The position numbers and the translations under genes are program-made. 64,000 nucleotides of DNA from Bacteroidales bacterium (GTDB lineage: Bacteria; Bacteroidota; Bacteroidia; Bacteroidales; UBA1402): NCBI GenBank assembly GCA_028709215.1, contig JAQVXI010000006.1:24997-88996 (forward strand), written 5' to 3'. Position 1 is the stretch's first letter; each line of letters opens with the position of its first letter. Shown here in pieces: positions 40,677-50,815 of the stretch. The notes under the pieces were generated by a model, which saw nothing but the letters and a program-made list of their open reading frames with translations, had not been told where the DNA came from and did no database searches.

Positions 40677-41651
40677 ATGAAGAAGTCGATTGTTGTTTAC
40701 GCGCACATTGTTTTTTGGATTGTCTTGTTTGCTACAAGATTTCTTTCGCCGGTTTTTGGATCTCGATATTTAGCGGTTGTTGAATATGGTTATATTAATG
40801 TGTTTATAACGTTCATGATGCCCGTGTTTTTTTATGTCGGATATTTATTTGTGATGAAAATCAACTGGAGGAGCAAATATTTAACGATCGGTGTTTTCGC
40901 TGCCCTGGTGCTGTATCTGGCATTGTTTTTGCTTTCAAAAAAGGCTTTTGCTTACGGTATTGCCCCTTTGTCTTCTTTTTTCCTTTGGACTACGATCGGT
41001 GGTTTGTTCAGGTATTTTATTGACTGGTTTAAAAAGAAAAATGATGTGTTGCTGCTGGAAAAGGAAAATGTGTCCAGCAAACTGGCTGTATTAAAGAGTC
41101 AGATCAATCCGCATTTTTTGTATAATACGCTGCACAACATTGATGCACTGATCTATGAGGACAGGGATAAGGCTTCAAAATCGTTGGAAAAACTCTCTGA
41201 CATCATGCGCTATATGTTGAGCGATACGCAGACGGATTTTGTAGATTTGCAGAAGGAGCTGGATTATCTGAGTAATTATCTGGCCTTGCAGCAATTAAGG
41301 TTAAAGTCGGAGCGCTTTCTCCATTATGCTGTCAACGGTGATTGTCATGGGTTAACGATTGCTCCGATGATTTTGATTCCTTTTGTGGAGAACGCATTTA
41401 AGCATTCGGTGGATTCGACTGCTGAGAATGGTCTTGTTATACGTATTGATATTCAGCATGGTCTGTTGACCTTTGTGTGTTCGAACCGCTTTAATCCGTC
41501 TGATACCGATAAAGAAAAAAGCCACGGTATTGGTCTGGAAAATGTCCGAAAACGGTTATCTTTGATTTACGATAAGAAACATACGTTGTCAATTCGTACG
41601 GCTGATTCGGTGTATAACGTTAACCTCACAATTGAACTCAATGCTCATTAA
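40677..41651 (+). CDS. Sensor histidine kinase, LytS/YehU family
   Basis: TM segments; LKSQINPHFLYNTLHNIDALI; PMILIPFVENAFKHSV; HGIGLENVRKRLSLIY. Confidence 0.92.
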   Translation: MKKSIVVYAHIVFWIVLFATRFLSPVFGSRYLAVVEYGYINVFITFMMPVFFYVGYLFVMKINWRSKYLTIGVFAALVLYLALFLLSKKAFAYGIAPLSSFFLWTTIGGLFRYFIDWFKKKNDVLLLEKENVSSKLAVLKSQINPHFLYNTLHNIDALIYEDRDKASKSLEKLSDIMRYMLSDTQTDFVDLQKELDYLSNYLALQQLRLKSERFLHYAVNGDCHGLTIAPMILIPFVENAFKHSVDSTAENGLVIRIDIQHGLLTFVCSNRFNPSDTDKEKSHGIGLENVRKRLSLIYDKKHTLSIRTADSVYNVNLTIELNAH

Positions 41652-42345
41652 CTGCATAGCCATCGAAGATGAACCACTTGCCCTGAATAAAATCAAAGGT
41701 TTTATCGGACAGGTGGACTATCTGAATCTGTTGGAGGGTTTTTCGAATGCGGTTGACGCCATCGGTTTTTTGAAAAAAAATCCTGTAGATCTTATTTTTC
41801 TTGACATCCGGATGAAAGGGCTTTCCGGCATCCAGTTTCTGGAGTCTATACAACTGAAGTCAAAAGTAATCATCACGTCTGCGTATGATGCGTATGCGTT
41901 GAAGGGTTTTGAGTTGGATGTGGCTGATTATCTGTTGAAACCGTTCACGTTTGAGCGGTTTCTCAAGTCGGTTGAAAAGGTGTATAGTCACCTTGACAAG
42001 GAGGTTTCGTCCAATGCCTCTGCTGAATTTATTTTTGTCAAAACGGAGTACCGTATTGAGAAGGTGGTGCTGAAGGATATCCTGTATATTCAGGGTATGA
42101 AGGATTATTTGCAGATACATACGGTGGATAAGCATATTATGACGTTACAGACGTTCAAAAACGTGCTGGATGTCTTGCCTGAAGCTGATTTCCAAAGGGT
42201 GCATCATTCGTACATTGTTTCGATTTCAAAGATTGAACACATAGAACGCAACCGTTTGCGTATCGGCAAAGAACTGATCCCGGTATCGGACAGTTACAAA
42301 GACCGGTTCTTTGGCCTATTGAGAGAAAGGAAGATGTTGGTGTAA
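41641..42345 (+). CDS. LytTR-family response regulator
   Basis: CIAIEDEPLALNKIKGFI; IFLDIRMKGLSGIQFLE; LytTR domain RVHHSYIVSISKIEHIERNRL. Confidence 0.93.
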   Translation: MLINCIAIEDEPLALNKIKGFIGQVDYLNLLEGFSNAVDAIGFLKKNPVDLIFLDIRMKGLSGIQFLESIQLKSKVIITSAYDAYALKGFELDVADYLLKPFTFERFLKSVEKVYSHLDKEVSSNASAEFIFVKTEYRIEKVVLKDILYIQGMKDYLQIHTVDKHIMTLQTFKNVLDVLPEADFQRVHHSYIVSISKIEHIERNRLRIGKELIPVSDSYKDRFFGLLRERKMLV

Positions 42346-42531
42346 GTTTTGTTGGGTAGGGGTAAAAGCGCATACAACGTATACACGCAGAAGGAAAAAC
42401 GAAATGGATCGATGATTAAAATTTCTCCTTTTTTGGTGAAATTTTACCGCAGCAACAAGACGAAAAAGCGTAATATTGTAGCCTTTTATCAATGGATTAA
42501 TCAGGCAATCTGATTCTAAAACGAAACGAAC

Positions 42532-44382
42532 ATGAAAAATTGCTTTCTCTTTTGCGTGGTGGCCTTGCTTGGAATGAGCGTCAGTGTGCGCGCTGTTGAA
42601 CTCTCATCGTTGAATTGGGGTCAGGTTTGTTCCGGTCAAATGGGGGCCGAATGGTATGGCTCAGCGGAGTCTCAAGCACTAGCCGACATCGTACTGAGTG
42701 TGCAGAAAACCAACGGTGGGTGGATGAAAAACGACCAGCTGCACAAACTGACGCCCTCTGCATTAGCCACGCTGCAAGCCGATCGCAGCGGGCGTTCCTG
42801 CCTCGACAATGGAGCCACCACCATGGAAATGCGCTTCCTGGCCAAAGTCTACCAGGGCTGTCAGGTTGAGAAGTACCGCACGGCCTTTGGGAAGGGTCTG
42901 CAACTGATTTTTAACGCCGAAAAGGCCAATGGTGGCTGGTCGCAATACCTGCCCTTGTCCGGCAATGGCAGTTACCATGATTACATCACGTTCAACGACG
43001 ACCTGATGACCAACGTCATGAAACTGCTGCGCGACATTCAAAACAATACCGGTGATTTCAAGGACATTGTTGATGAAACGATCCGCGAACGTTGTCAGAC
43101 ATCGTTCGATAAAGGGCTGGAGGTGATTCTGAACTGTCAGATCGACGACAACGGCACAAAGTCTGCCTGGTGTGCCCAACACGATCCGGTCGATTTCCTG
43201 CCCACAGAAGGACGCCCGCATGAACACCCTTCGATTAGCGGTTGCGAGTCGGCTGCACTGCTCTCGTTTCTGATGACGATACCCAACCCTTCCACCGAAT
43301 TGCAAGAAGCCATCACGGCAGGCGTCACCTGGCTTGACGCGCATAAAATTGAAGGAAAAGCCATCGAAGACTACATCAATGGTGACGGCCTTGCCGACCG
43401 TCGCATCGTCGACAGGGCAGGCAGCGCGATCTGGGGCCGCTTCATCCAATTGGGCGGTGAGAAGGCCAATCAGGTGTACACCAAATTTTTCAACAAACTG
43501 CAGGCGTCCAACAAGAGCCGCAGTTACACCTATGATGGGGTGGTGTACACCTACAAAGAATACGAAATCGCCACCACATCCTACCAGGAAGCCAAGGCGT
43601 ATCAGCCCGTCTTTGGCATCTACTCCAACGACTACGCACACCTGTTTTACCGCTTCCTCTACAACTACGAAGACACGCCTCCCGTTGTCGACAGCAAGGG
43701 CGTCCCTGTTGCTACCTCCCTCATGGCCGGCAACCGCGCGAGTTACCAGTACCTCGGCAGTTGGGGCCTGAATGTCATCAACGTGGAATACCCGGCCTGG
43801 AAACAGCGGGTCGATGCACAAAATGACACCACTGATGCAACCCCATACGAACTGTCGGCCGTCACCTACCAGTCTAGCGAAAGCACCACCTACACCTTTC
43901 AGGACGGTATCACCGTGTCGAATACGTCAGGGAAAGGCTATGCAACCGGCAGCTCCAACACGGTGAAGTATTCTGCCAATGTGGACTATACCATCACCTT
44001 GCCCAAAAGCCTGTCGGTCGAAAAAATCACCTTCTACGGCTACGACAATTACGACGCCGATGCCTACCTCAGTCAATTGAACGGCGTTACCTATGCCTCG
44101 ACGGACTACGTCTTTCCTGCAAAAGTTGATGGTACAGCAACGTTCGTTTCGCATACGATAGACCTGGCGTCAGCCCCGGCCACCGGCAGTCTCAACTTCA
44201 AGCTCGGCAACAAGCAGTGCTGCCTGATTATGACCCTCTATGGCAAAACACCGACCGGCGTCGAAAAGGTCATCCATGTCAGCCCCACAGCCCCAGTCAA
44301 GTGGATGCACAACGGACGGGTGTATATAGAAAAAGACGGCAAGACGTACCATTTGGGAGGACAGGTGGCGAACGATTTTTAA
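42532..44382 (+). CDS. Pectate lyase (PL10-like) with C-terminal module
   Basis: SLNWGQVCSGQMGAEWYGSAESQALADIVLSVQKTNGGWMKN; TTMEMRFLAKVYQG; GGWSQYLPLSGNGSYHDYITFNDDLMTNVMKLLRDI. Confidence 0.9.
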   Translation: MKNCFLFCVVALLGMSVSVRAVELSSLNWGQVCSGQMGAEWYGSAESQALADIVLSVQKTNGGWMKNDQLHKLTPSALATLQADRSGRSCLDNGATTMEMRFLAKVYQGCQVEKYRTAFGKGLQLIFNAEKANGGWSQYLPLSGNGSYHDYITFNDDLMTNVMKLLRDIQNNTGDFKDIVDETIRERCQTSFDKGLEVILNCQIDDNGTKSAWCAQHDPVDFLPTEGRPHEHPSISGCESAALLSFLMTIPNPSTELQEAITAGVTWLDAHKIEGKAIEDYINGDGLADRRIVDRAGSAIWGRFIQLGGEKANQVYTKFFNKLQASNKSRSYTYDGVVYTYKEYEIATTSYQEAKAYQPVFGIYSNDYAHLFYRFLYNYEDTPPVVDSKGVPVATSLMAGNRASYQYLGSWGLNVINVEYPAWKQRVDAQNDTTDATPYELSAVTYQSSESTTYTFQDGITVSNTSGKGYATGSSNTVKYSANVDYTITLPKSLSVEKITFYGYDNYDADAYLSQLNGVTYASTDYVFPAKVDGTATFVSHTIDLASAPATGSLNFKLGNKQCCLIMTLYGKTPTGVEKVIHVSPTAPVKWMHNGRVYIEKDGKTYHLGGQVANDF

Positions 44383-44503
44383 GTGCATCATTTGCGAGAT
44401 ATTGCGAGATTTTAGGAGAATCTCGCAATATGTGTTTATTTTCGTTGTCACTAAACGATTAAAGCAATAGATCTTTTGGTGGTACAACAAATGTATCATA
44501 TCG

Positions 44504-44983
44504 GGGGAGTTATTCGAAACCCTGGCCGAAACCGAAGCCATGGCCGCACGGACGGCTGAGGTTACACACAATCACCCTGAGGGCGTAAAGGGCGCCCAGG
44601 CTGTAGCGGCTGCAATTTTTTTGGCCAGGAATGGGGAAACCAAGGCGGCGATCAAGACGTATGTGGAAGAGAAGTACGGGTATGATCTCTCCCGAAGCTG
44701 CGATGAGATCAGGCCTACATATGCGTTTGACGAAAGCTGCTAAGGAGCTGTACCGCAAGCCTTTGCCGCTTTTATGGAGAGTGTAGATTTTGAGTCGGCT
44801 ATACGGCTAGCCGTGTCGCTGGGCGGCGATTCAGACACGTTGGCATGTGTGACGGGAGGCGTTGCGGAGGGGTTTTATTGGATGAACACCAGTAACGCTA
44901 TGAACTACCTGGAGGCCGCACTGAAGAAACTCCCTGCTGATATAAGCAACATTGTAATGAACTTCAGGAGTGTTTATGAGTAA
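44504..44983 (+). pseudogene. ADP-ribosylglycohydrolase family, N-terminally truncated with internal TAA
   Basis: ELFETLAETEAMAARTAEVTHNHPEGVKGAQAVAAAIFLAR...YAFDESC*GAVPQAFAAFMES.DFESAIRLAVSLGGDSDTLACVTGGVAEGFYW; stop in the same frame. Confidence 0.75.
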
Positions 44984-45615
44984 GGGGTGGGGCTGTTTTG
45001 TCAGATAAGCGTCAACATCGCCAAGAGGACTGTTGAGTGTTTTCTTGATTGTGGATTATTGTTGCTTATTTAATAAGCTTTAGGGTTCGTGTTGCAAGTG
45101 TGCTTTTCCGTTTAATTATGCGTTTAAAACCAATGCAAATCAGGAACTAGAAAGTGAGGTTGAGTTATTCAAACACAAGGAATGTGCTTTCCTGTTTCTA
45201 CGTTCCTTTCAACTTCAATTGTTTCTACATTGTGTCGTTTCTCAATCTCATCAGTGCTCATCTTTTAAGATTTCAACCTTTTCATGGCAAATGATTTCTT
45301 GATTAAGTATGCTTGGGGTCTATTATAACACTTCATATGGTTGGTTAATAGTTTTTAGGGGCATTTGGATAAGTACAGTTATGTACTACATATTCTTCTT
45401 AAAATAAATATTATTCCCCTATCAGCTAGATTTAGACTTGTGTAATCACACCAAATTGTATTGAATGGCTATAATATTATACACAAGGAAGGATGAAAGA
45501 GGGGATGTGGGTATTGAATAAGTATGGAGATGGTTGGTTGAAATTCCGTACACTTATCGATATATATTTGTTGAAATTTTTACGAGAAACGTTTTGAGGG
45601 GAAAGAATCTATGTG

Positions 45616-45623
45616 TATATTTG
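45616..45623 (+). promoter_or_regulatory. Bacteroidota -7 box TATATTTG
   Basis: 18 bp before ATG 45641. Confidence 0.45.
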
Positions 45624-45640
45624 TAGAAATAATTCTTATT

Positions 45641-46009
45641 ATGGGATACAGAATTCTTAGTGCAAAGGATTTCAATGTAAATCTTAAATGCTCGATACAC
45701 AAAACGGGGAAGTTTGGATTTACAGGCGCAACGGCGGATAAATTGGGGTTGTCAAGAATTCAAGCTGTAAAGTTTGCAATTGATGATGAAAGCGATGATG
45801 TTATGTATCTAATACCATCAATGCAAGGAGATGAAGATGCCTTCAAGGTAAATAAAGCAGGCAACTATTATTATGTTTTTGCCAAAGTTCTTTTTGATAG
45901 TCTCAATCTTGATTATGTCAAAAATAGCATCATGTTTGATTTGACAGAGCTGAAAGAAGGAGAAGCTGTAATTTACAAAATGAAAAGGAGGAGTAAGCCG
46001 AGAAAGTAA
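45641..46009 (+). CDS. Hypothetical protein
   Basis: MGYRILSAKDFNVNLKCSIHKTGKFGFTGATADKLGLSRIQAVKFAIDDE; promoter-like box upstream. Confidence 0.55.
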   Translation: MGYRILSAKDFNVNLKCSIHKTGKFGFTGATADKLGLSRIQAVKFAIDDESDDVMYLIPSMQGDEDAFKVNKAGNYYYVFAKVLFDSLNLDYVKNSIMFDLTELKEGEAVIYKMKRRSKPRK

Positions 46010-46107
46010 AAAAAAAAGTGAATGCTAGAAGGCAATCCAGCATCCACTTGGGAATATGAATAGTTTGCATACTGACTAAGGCTTCTCACCTTAGGGGAAT
46101 CATATTC
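46010..46107 (-). ncRNA. Candidate small RNA with its own promoter and intrinsic terminator
   Basis: Minus strand: TTTG-N18-TATCTTTG (46113-46142), long stem GAATATGA/TCATATTC (46100-46107 / 46052-46059) enclosing CTAAGG/CCTTAG, then hairpin AGTGgATGCT...AGCATtCACT (46017-46048) followed by a T-run. Confidence 0.55.
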
Positions 46108-46170
46108 TTCCGCAAAGATAGTCAAGAATGGCTACTTTCAAAGGATTGCCATAAAACTTAATTTTTTTTT

Positions 46171-46377
46171 ATGGCATATTATTATGTTAATAAGAGTGCT
46201 CAATCAACTGGTGAGCATGAAGTGCATACTTCAACTTGTGCAAAAATTCCCAGTTCCGAGAATAGGGAATTCTTAGGTTCTTTCGACTCTTGTAGAGAAG
46301 CTTTGCAAGAAGCGAGGAATCACTACTCAAATGTAGATGGCTGTTATTATTGCTGTAACTCTTGTCATAAGAAATAA
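46171..46377 (+). CDS. Small Cys-rich hypothetical protein
   Basis: MAYYYVNKSAQSTGEHEVHTSTCAKIPSSENREFLGSFDSCREALQEARNHYSNVDGCYYCCNSCHKK. Confidence 0.6.
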   Translation: MAYYYVNKSAQSTGEHEVHTSTCAKIPSSENREFLGSFDSCREALQEARNHYSNVDGCYYCCNSCHKK

Positions 46378-46382
46378 ATGAT

Positions 46383-46604
46383 ATGGGGAAGACTCAGCAT
46401 GTAGTGCCAAGAGGCAATCAGTGGGGTGTTAAAGGTGAAGGCAATTCTAAATGTTCTAGCCTTTCTAATACTCAGCAACAAGCCACACAAAAGGCTAGGG
46501 GAATAGCTATAAACAATCATTCCGAAGTGGTCATCCATAGACCAGACGGGCGGATTCGTGATAAGAATAGCTATGGGAATGATCCATATCCACCCAAGGG
46601 ATAA
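46383..46604 (+). CDS. DUF2188 domain protein
   Basis: QHVVPRGNQWGVKGEGNSKCSSLSNTQQQATQKARGIAINNHSEVVIHRPDGRIRDKNSYGNDPYPPKG. Confidence 0.8.
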   Translation: MGKTQHVVPRGNQWGVKGEGNSKCSSLSNTQQQATQKARGIAINNHSEVVIHRPDGRIRDKNSYGNDPYPPKG

Positions 46605-46725
46605 AACGATATAGAGGGGAGCTAATAGCTTCCCTCTTTTATTTAAAAACCCTCATCTCGTTTACTATATGGTAGTGTTTCAAAGATGTGTCTTGGAGCC
46701 TTTATTTATTATCAATTCCAAATTA

Positions 46726-49700
46726 TTACACCACCTTAAGGTATTGCGCCATGGCGGGTTGTTGGAGTTTCCATTTGATGTTCATGGGCTGGTCGCCGTG
46801 GGAGGAGACGTACTCGACCAAACCAAAGCAATGGAAAGGGGAGGTGTTACCAAATCCATCCCTTTTTTCTTGACGCACGAATAAAAGGATGCGGTTGTTG
46901 CTTTGAGCTTGGTGCGTGTAACGCTTTCCTCCTTGATTTTCGTGTGAGTCGGTGTTTTGTGATTGCCAATGGAAAAATTCCTCGTTGATCAGATAATCAT
47001 CGTACTGCGTGGATGGTGAAAAGTCCCTGTCCGATTTGTTGAGGGTGACGAAGAGCAAGGTTGCATGGTGCTCGGGGAGATTGAAAACACCCGTAACTGA
47101 GCCTTGCATTCTTCGATCCTCCGTTTGGCGGCCAGCAAGGATGAAAATGTCTTCACGGGTATAGCATCCGTACAATTCGAGTTTGGGGATGATGTCGTCA
47201 CCCAAGGCCGTCGTTTGGATTTGAAGGTGACTCCGCAGGTGGGCGGTGATTTCGGTGATTTCTTGTTTGAACGGTTGATAGTCTGCTTGATGAAGCAGTC
47301 CCAGTGCTTCGTAAATGCTGCTAAATGGGGTTCGATCGAGGCGGTCTTGAAAAAGGGCATAGTATAGCATTAAGGCATACTTTTTGTGTTCTTTTTCGAG
47401 GTAATCTTCGCTGCCAGTAGCAAAGTGTTCTACGAAATGCAGAAAAGCGGGCGTGTTGTAATGAATTAAGTTGGACATGCCTTTGACCAGGCGTTGGCTG
47501 ATCTCATCGTCTGGGTAAGAAATGCGACCCGCATCGCGTTTGAGCGAGGTCCAACAGCTGTTGCCCTTGTACAGGAGGCGGATGTCTTGACCGTTGTTTT
47601 CCAAAAACTGTGATATGGTGGGCAATCCGTTTGTGTAGCTACTGATTTCTCGGATCAATCGGTTTTTGTTGTAAATGGCACTTTGGATGTTGTCAAGTAT
47701 GTATTTCCTGGCTAGTTTCTCCATCACAATGCTGCAACCGTGTGGCAATAGGGTAAAGCCTTCCCTGATTTGTTGGGCAATGTTCTTTTCTGGATACAGG
47801 CTCAAGGCACGGAAGCGGCTGGCAAAATCGTATTTATTGTGGACTTGAGCCACAAAGTCGAGTACCGTTAGTTCGGTTTTGCCCGCTGAAAGGCGCAAGC
47901 CACGACCCAGTTGTTGCAAGAAAATGGTCAAACTTTCCGTAGGACGCAAGAACAAGACGGTATCGATTTCCGGAATATCAACCCCTTCGTTAAAGATGTC
48001 AACCACACATAGGTAATGGATTATGCCCTCACGAAGATCGCGTGCCAGTTGCTTGCGTTGTTCGCTGGGCGTATCGGACGTGAGGCTTTTGGCAACAAAG
48101 CCATTATGGCTCAATTGCGTGGCCATAAAATCGGCGTGACGTTTGTTGACACAAAAACACAGGGCGCGGCAACGGTATTCATCGGCAAGATACTTTTGTA
48201 TGGCATGGACGATGAGCCCTGCGCGTTCTTTGTTACAGAGACGATCGGCCAGGCGTTCGATGTTGTATTTTTGTCCCGACCAAAGGGAATCGTCGCTAAG
48301 GTTGGTGTTGTCAGTAATGCATAGGTATTGAAAGGGGGTGAGCAATCCTGCTTGCAAGGCTTGTGGAAGCCGGATTTCAGCACTGATTCGATCTCCAAAA
48401 TCGGGGCGCAGATCCCTTCCGTCCATGCGTTCTGGTGTTGCCGTCAGTCCCAAAAGGATGCTGGGCTGGAAGTGGCTGAATAGTTTGCGGTAACTGTCTG
48501 CTTGGCTGTGATGTGCTTCGTCGATGACGATGTAATCGTAATAATCGCTCCCCAGTAATTCAAAAAATGCGTCGAAGCGGGCATTAAGCATTGCGATGGA
48601 GACAAATAGATGCTCGTAGGCCTCTTCGTCTTGAGGTTCCGACGTTCCTACCCAAAGCGTCCCAAAATTGTGGTCTCCCAATACACTGCGATATGTGTTC
48701 AACGACTGTCGGAGTATTTCTTCCCGATGTGCGGTGAATAGAATGCGACTGCGTTGGTGGTTGCGTCGAAATTCTTGGTAGTCAAAGGCTGATATCACCG
48801 TTTTGCCTGTACCCGTGGCGGCAACGATGAGGTTTTTGAAATTTTGCATTTCCTCACGTTCCACGCGCAGTTTGTCGAGGATTTGCTTTTGATGGGGAAG
48901 GAGCGTGAAGTGTTGGTAGACCACCGCACCGGCAGCCGATTGAAATGCGTTTCGCTGTACCTCTTTGTTGAATTTATCGATACCTCCCTCGCGAAAATCT
49001 TCGAAGTTGTGGCTGTTCCAATACAACTCAAACGTAGCCAAAGCGGTTTTGATGATGTGTGGATTTTCGGAACTGGTTACGCGTACGTTCCACTCCAAGC
49101 CATCTGTTTGAGCCGATTTGGAGAGGTTGGACGATCCGATGTATGCGGTATTCATGCCTGAATTGCGCAGGAATATATAGGATTTGGCATGCAGTCGTTC
49201 GATGTCTGTATTGTAAGAAATCCGGATCTCGGTGTTGGGTAGTGCAGCCAGTTGTTCAACGGCTTTTGCCTGTGTGGCTCCACAATAGGTCGTTGTGATG
49301 ATGCGTAGACGCTTGCCTTCTTTTTGGCAAAATTTGCTTAAGTCGTCGAGTAGCAGTCGAACGCCCGAGACCTTTAAAAAGGAAACGATGAAACAGATTT
49401 CATCCGCACTGGCAATTTCACGACGGATCTCTTCTCCCAAGGGCAACGAACTGCTCCCACCTGTAAACAGATTGCTCACCCGAAAACCCGATAGGGGGCG
49501 GATGGTTTGACTGTGGGTTGCCTGTTGCAAGGCATTTTGCTGTGCGCTCATGACTTCGGTCAGCAGGGATTTATAATCAACGATTTGATGGTCATCCAAC
49601 AGTCCAGCATTTGTCAGGAGGTTGTTGATGATTCTGACACGATCTTCGTGTTGTTCGGTTTCCTCCAGCTTTTGACGGATGGTTTCTGCCAAATAATGTG

Positions 49701-49830
49701 CCAGCAACTGTGGGGATTCTGCCGCATCTACTTCTTGCCGGTTGCATACCAGTTGTTCCTGCTCTGCCTCTTTAATGTGCCGTTTCGTTTCTTGATTGAT
49801 GATGTGCTCGTAGACTCCCTTTTTCAGCAT
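46726..49830 (-). CDS. PLD-like nuclease + SF2 helicase + DUF3427 protein
   Basis: HAKSYIFLRNSGMNTAYIGSSNLSKSA (PLD); VAATGTGKTVISAFDY, DEAHHSQADSY, LGLTATPERMDG, QQLGRGLRLSAGK (SF2); C-terminal DUF3427-type region. Confidence 0.9.
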   Translation of the reverse strand: MLKKGVYEHIINQETKRHIKEAEQEQLVCNRQEVDAAESPQLLAHYLAETIRQKLEETEQHEDRVRIINNLLTNAGLLDDHQIVDYKSLLTEVMSAQQNALQQATHSQTIRPLSGFRVSNLFTGGSSSLPLGEEIRREIASADEICFIVSFLKVSGVRLLLDDLSKFCQKEGKRLRIITTTYCGATQAKAVEQLAALPNTEIRISYNTDIERLHAKSYIFLRNSGMNTAYIGSSNLSKSAQTDGLEWNVRVTSSENPHIIKTALATFELYWNSHNFEDFREGGIDKFNKEVQRNAFQSAAGAVVYQHFTLLPHQKQILDKLRVEREEMQNFKNLIVAATGTGKTVISAFDYQEFRRNHQRSRILFTAHREEILRQSLNTYRSVLGDHNFGTLWVGTSEPQDEEAYEHLFVSIAMLNARFDAFFELLGSDYYDYIVIDEAHHSQADSYRKLFSHFQPSILLGLTATPERMDGRDLRPDFGDRISAEIRLPQALQAGLLTPFQYLCITDNTNLSDDSLWSGQKYNIERLADRLCNKERAGLIVHAIQKYLADEYRCRALCFCVNKRHADFMATQLSHNGFVAKSLTSDTPSEQRKQLARDLREGIIHYLCVVDIFNEGVDIPEIDTVLFLRPTESLTIFLQQLGRGLRLSAGKTELTVLDFVAQVHNKYDFASRFRALSLYPEKNIAQQIREGFTLLPHGCSIVMEKLARKYILDNIQSAIYNKNRLIREISSYTNGLPTISQFLENNGQDIRLLYKGNSCWTSLKRDAGRISYPDDEISQRLVKGMSNLIHYNTPAFLHFVEHFATGSEDYLEKEHKKYALMLYYALFQDRLDRTPFSSIYEALGLLHQADYQPFKQEITEITAHLRSHLQIQTTALGDDIIPKLELYGCYTREDIFILAGRQTEDRRMQGSVTGVFNLPEHHATLLFVTLNKSDRDFSPSTQYDDYLINEEFFHWQSQNTDSHENQGGKRYTHQAQSNNRILLFVRQEKRDGFGNTSPFHCFGLVEYVSSHGDQPMNIKWKLQQPAMAQYLKVV

Positions 49831-49951
49831 GACGTGTTTTCCTTTGCGATGGTGATACTACAAATGTAAGACGAATTTTTACTGTGTTGGCAATTCGATT
49901 CATAAAATATCCTCTCGAATCGGTGAAGGTGCATCGAAAAAGAGGGTGCGA

Positions 49952-50236
49952 TCAATGTTGGATGTAGGTTTTGAGGTTTTCGACATAACGCTCAAAGGCT
50001 TCTCTGCCGGTTTTTGTTATGTGGCAGGTGGTTCTGGTTTTTTTTCCGACAAAGGATTTTTTGACAACAATGTAGTCGGCCGCCGACAGCTTGTCGAGTT
50101 GCACGCTGAGATTCCCGGCAGTCGAATCGGTCTGTTGTTTTAAGAAAACAAAATCGGCTGATTCGACTGAAATGAGAATCGACATGACGGCCAGTCGTAG
50201 CTGTGAGTGCAATAAGGGATCCAATTCCTTAAACAT
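49952..50236 (-). CDS. Winged-helix transcriptional regulator
   Basis: LHSQLRLAVMSILISVESADFVFLKQQTDSTAGNLSVQLDKLSAADYIVVKKSFVGKKTRTTCHITKTGREAFERYV. Confidence 0.85.
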   Translation of the reverse strand: MFKELDPLLHSQLRLAVMSILISVESADFVFLKQQTDSTAGNLSVQLDKLSAADYIVVKKSFVGKKTRTTCHITKTGREAFERYVENLKTYIQH

Positions 50237-50813
50237 GCTTCATGCGGGTTAGGTGATACAAGATGTGTCCGGGGACAACCATCATGAGAAAAAACACAAC
50301 AGCAAAGTAAAGAATCTGATGCAGGCTTCCGATAAAAAGGAAAGCAAATGATGCCAGGATTCCAAACAATCCAAATCCGATGGCTACGGGGAAGCGAATA
50401 ACCAAGCCGGTTAGCATAACGCCCATGCTCATCAAAAGCAACACAAGAAAAAGGATGGGCATCTGAACGACAAAAAAGGCCATCACCGAACACAAGATCA
50501 CCGTTGTCCCAAACACCAGCCAAATATTGGCCACACTTCGATCCACGTAGGTGGTATAGCCTTTTTTTTGCGTCCTGCGTGTTGCGATGGATAGGGGCCA
50601 GCCGAGCGCCGGGATTCCAAACCACAGGTAATGCCATTGGTGGAGACCGGTTGTGCCAATCAGGTACCAAATCAGCAACGCAATAACCGACGTTGTATAT
50701 CCCCAAGTGAGAAACGGCATGCCGGCTTGTCTGATGACTTTTTCTCTTGTTTGCTCGATCATCGTAGCGATGATTTCGAGACTTTCTTGTTCGTTGATGT
50801 TTCGTTCTTCCAT
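50229..50813 (-). CDS. Membrane protein
   Basis: MEERNINEQESLEIIATMIEQTREKVIRQAGMPFLTWGYTTSVIALLIWYL; five hydrophobic segments; overlaps the regulator gene. Confidence 0.7.
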   Translation of the reverse strand: MEERNINEQESLEIIATMIEQTREKVIRQAGMPFLTWGYTTSVIALLIWYLIGTTGLHQWHYLWFGIPALGWPLSIATRRTQKKGYTTYVDRSVANIWLVFGTTVILCSVMAFFVVQMPILFLVLLLMSMGVMLTGLVIRFPVAIGFGLFGILASFAFLFIGSLHQILYFAVVFFLMMVVPGHILYHLTRMKHV

Positions 50814-50815
50814 GG

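Noticed and set aside
42763-43821. 352-aa minus ORF
   Set aside because: Antisense shadow of the PL10 pectate lyase coding frame.
46018-46048. Terminator for the + strand ORF 45641-46009
   Set aside because: The hairpin is followed by TTGGG on the + strand and by the T-run only on the minus strand, so it fits a minus-strand transcript.
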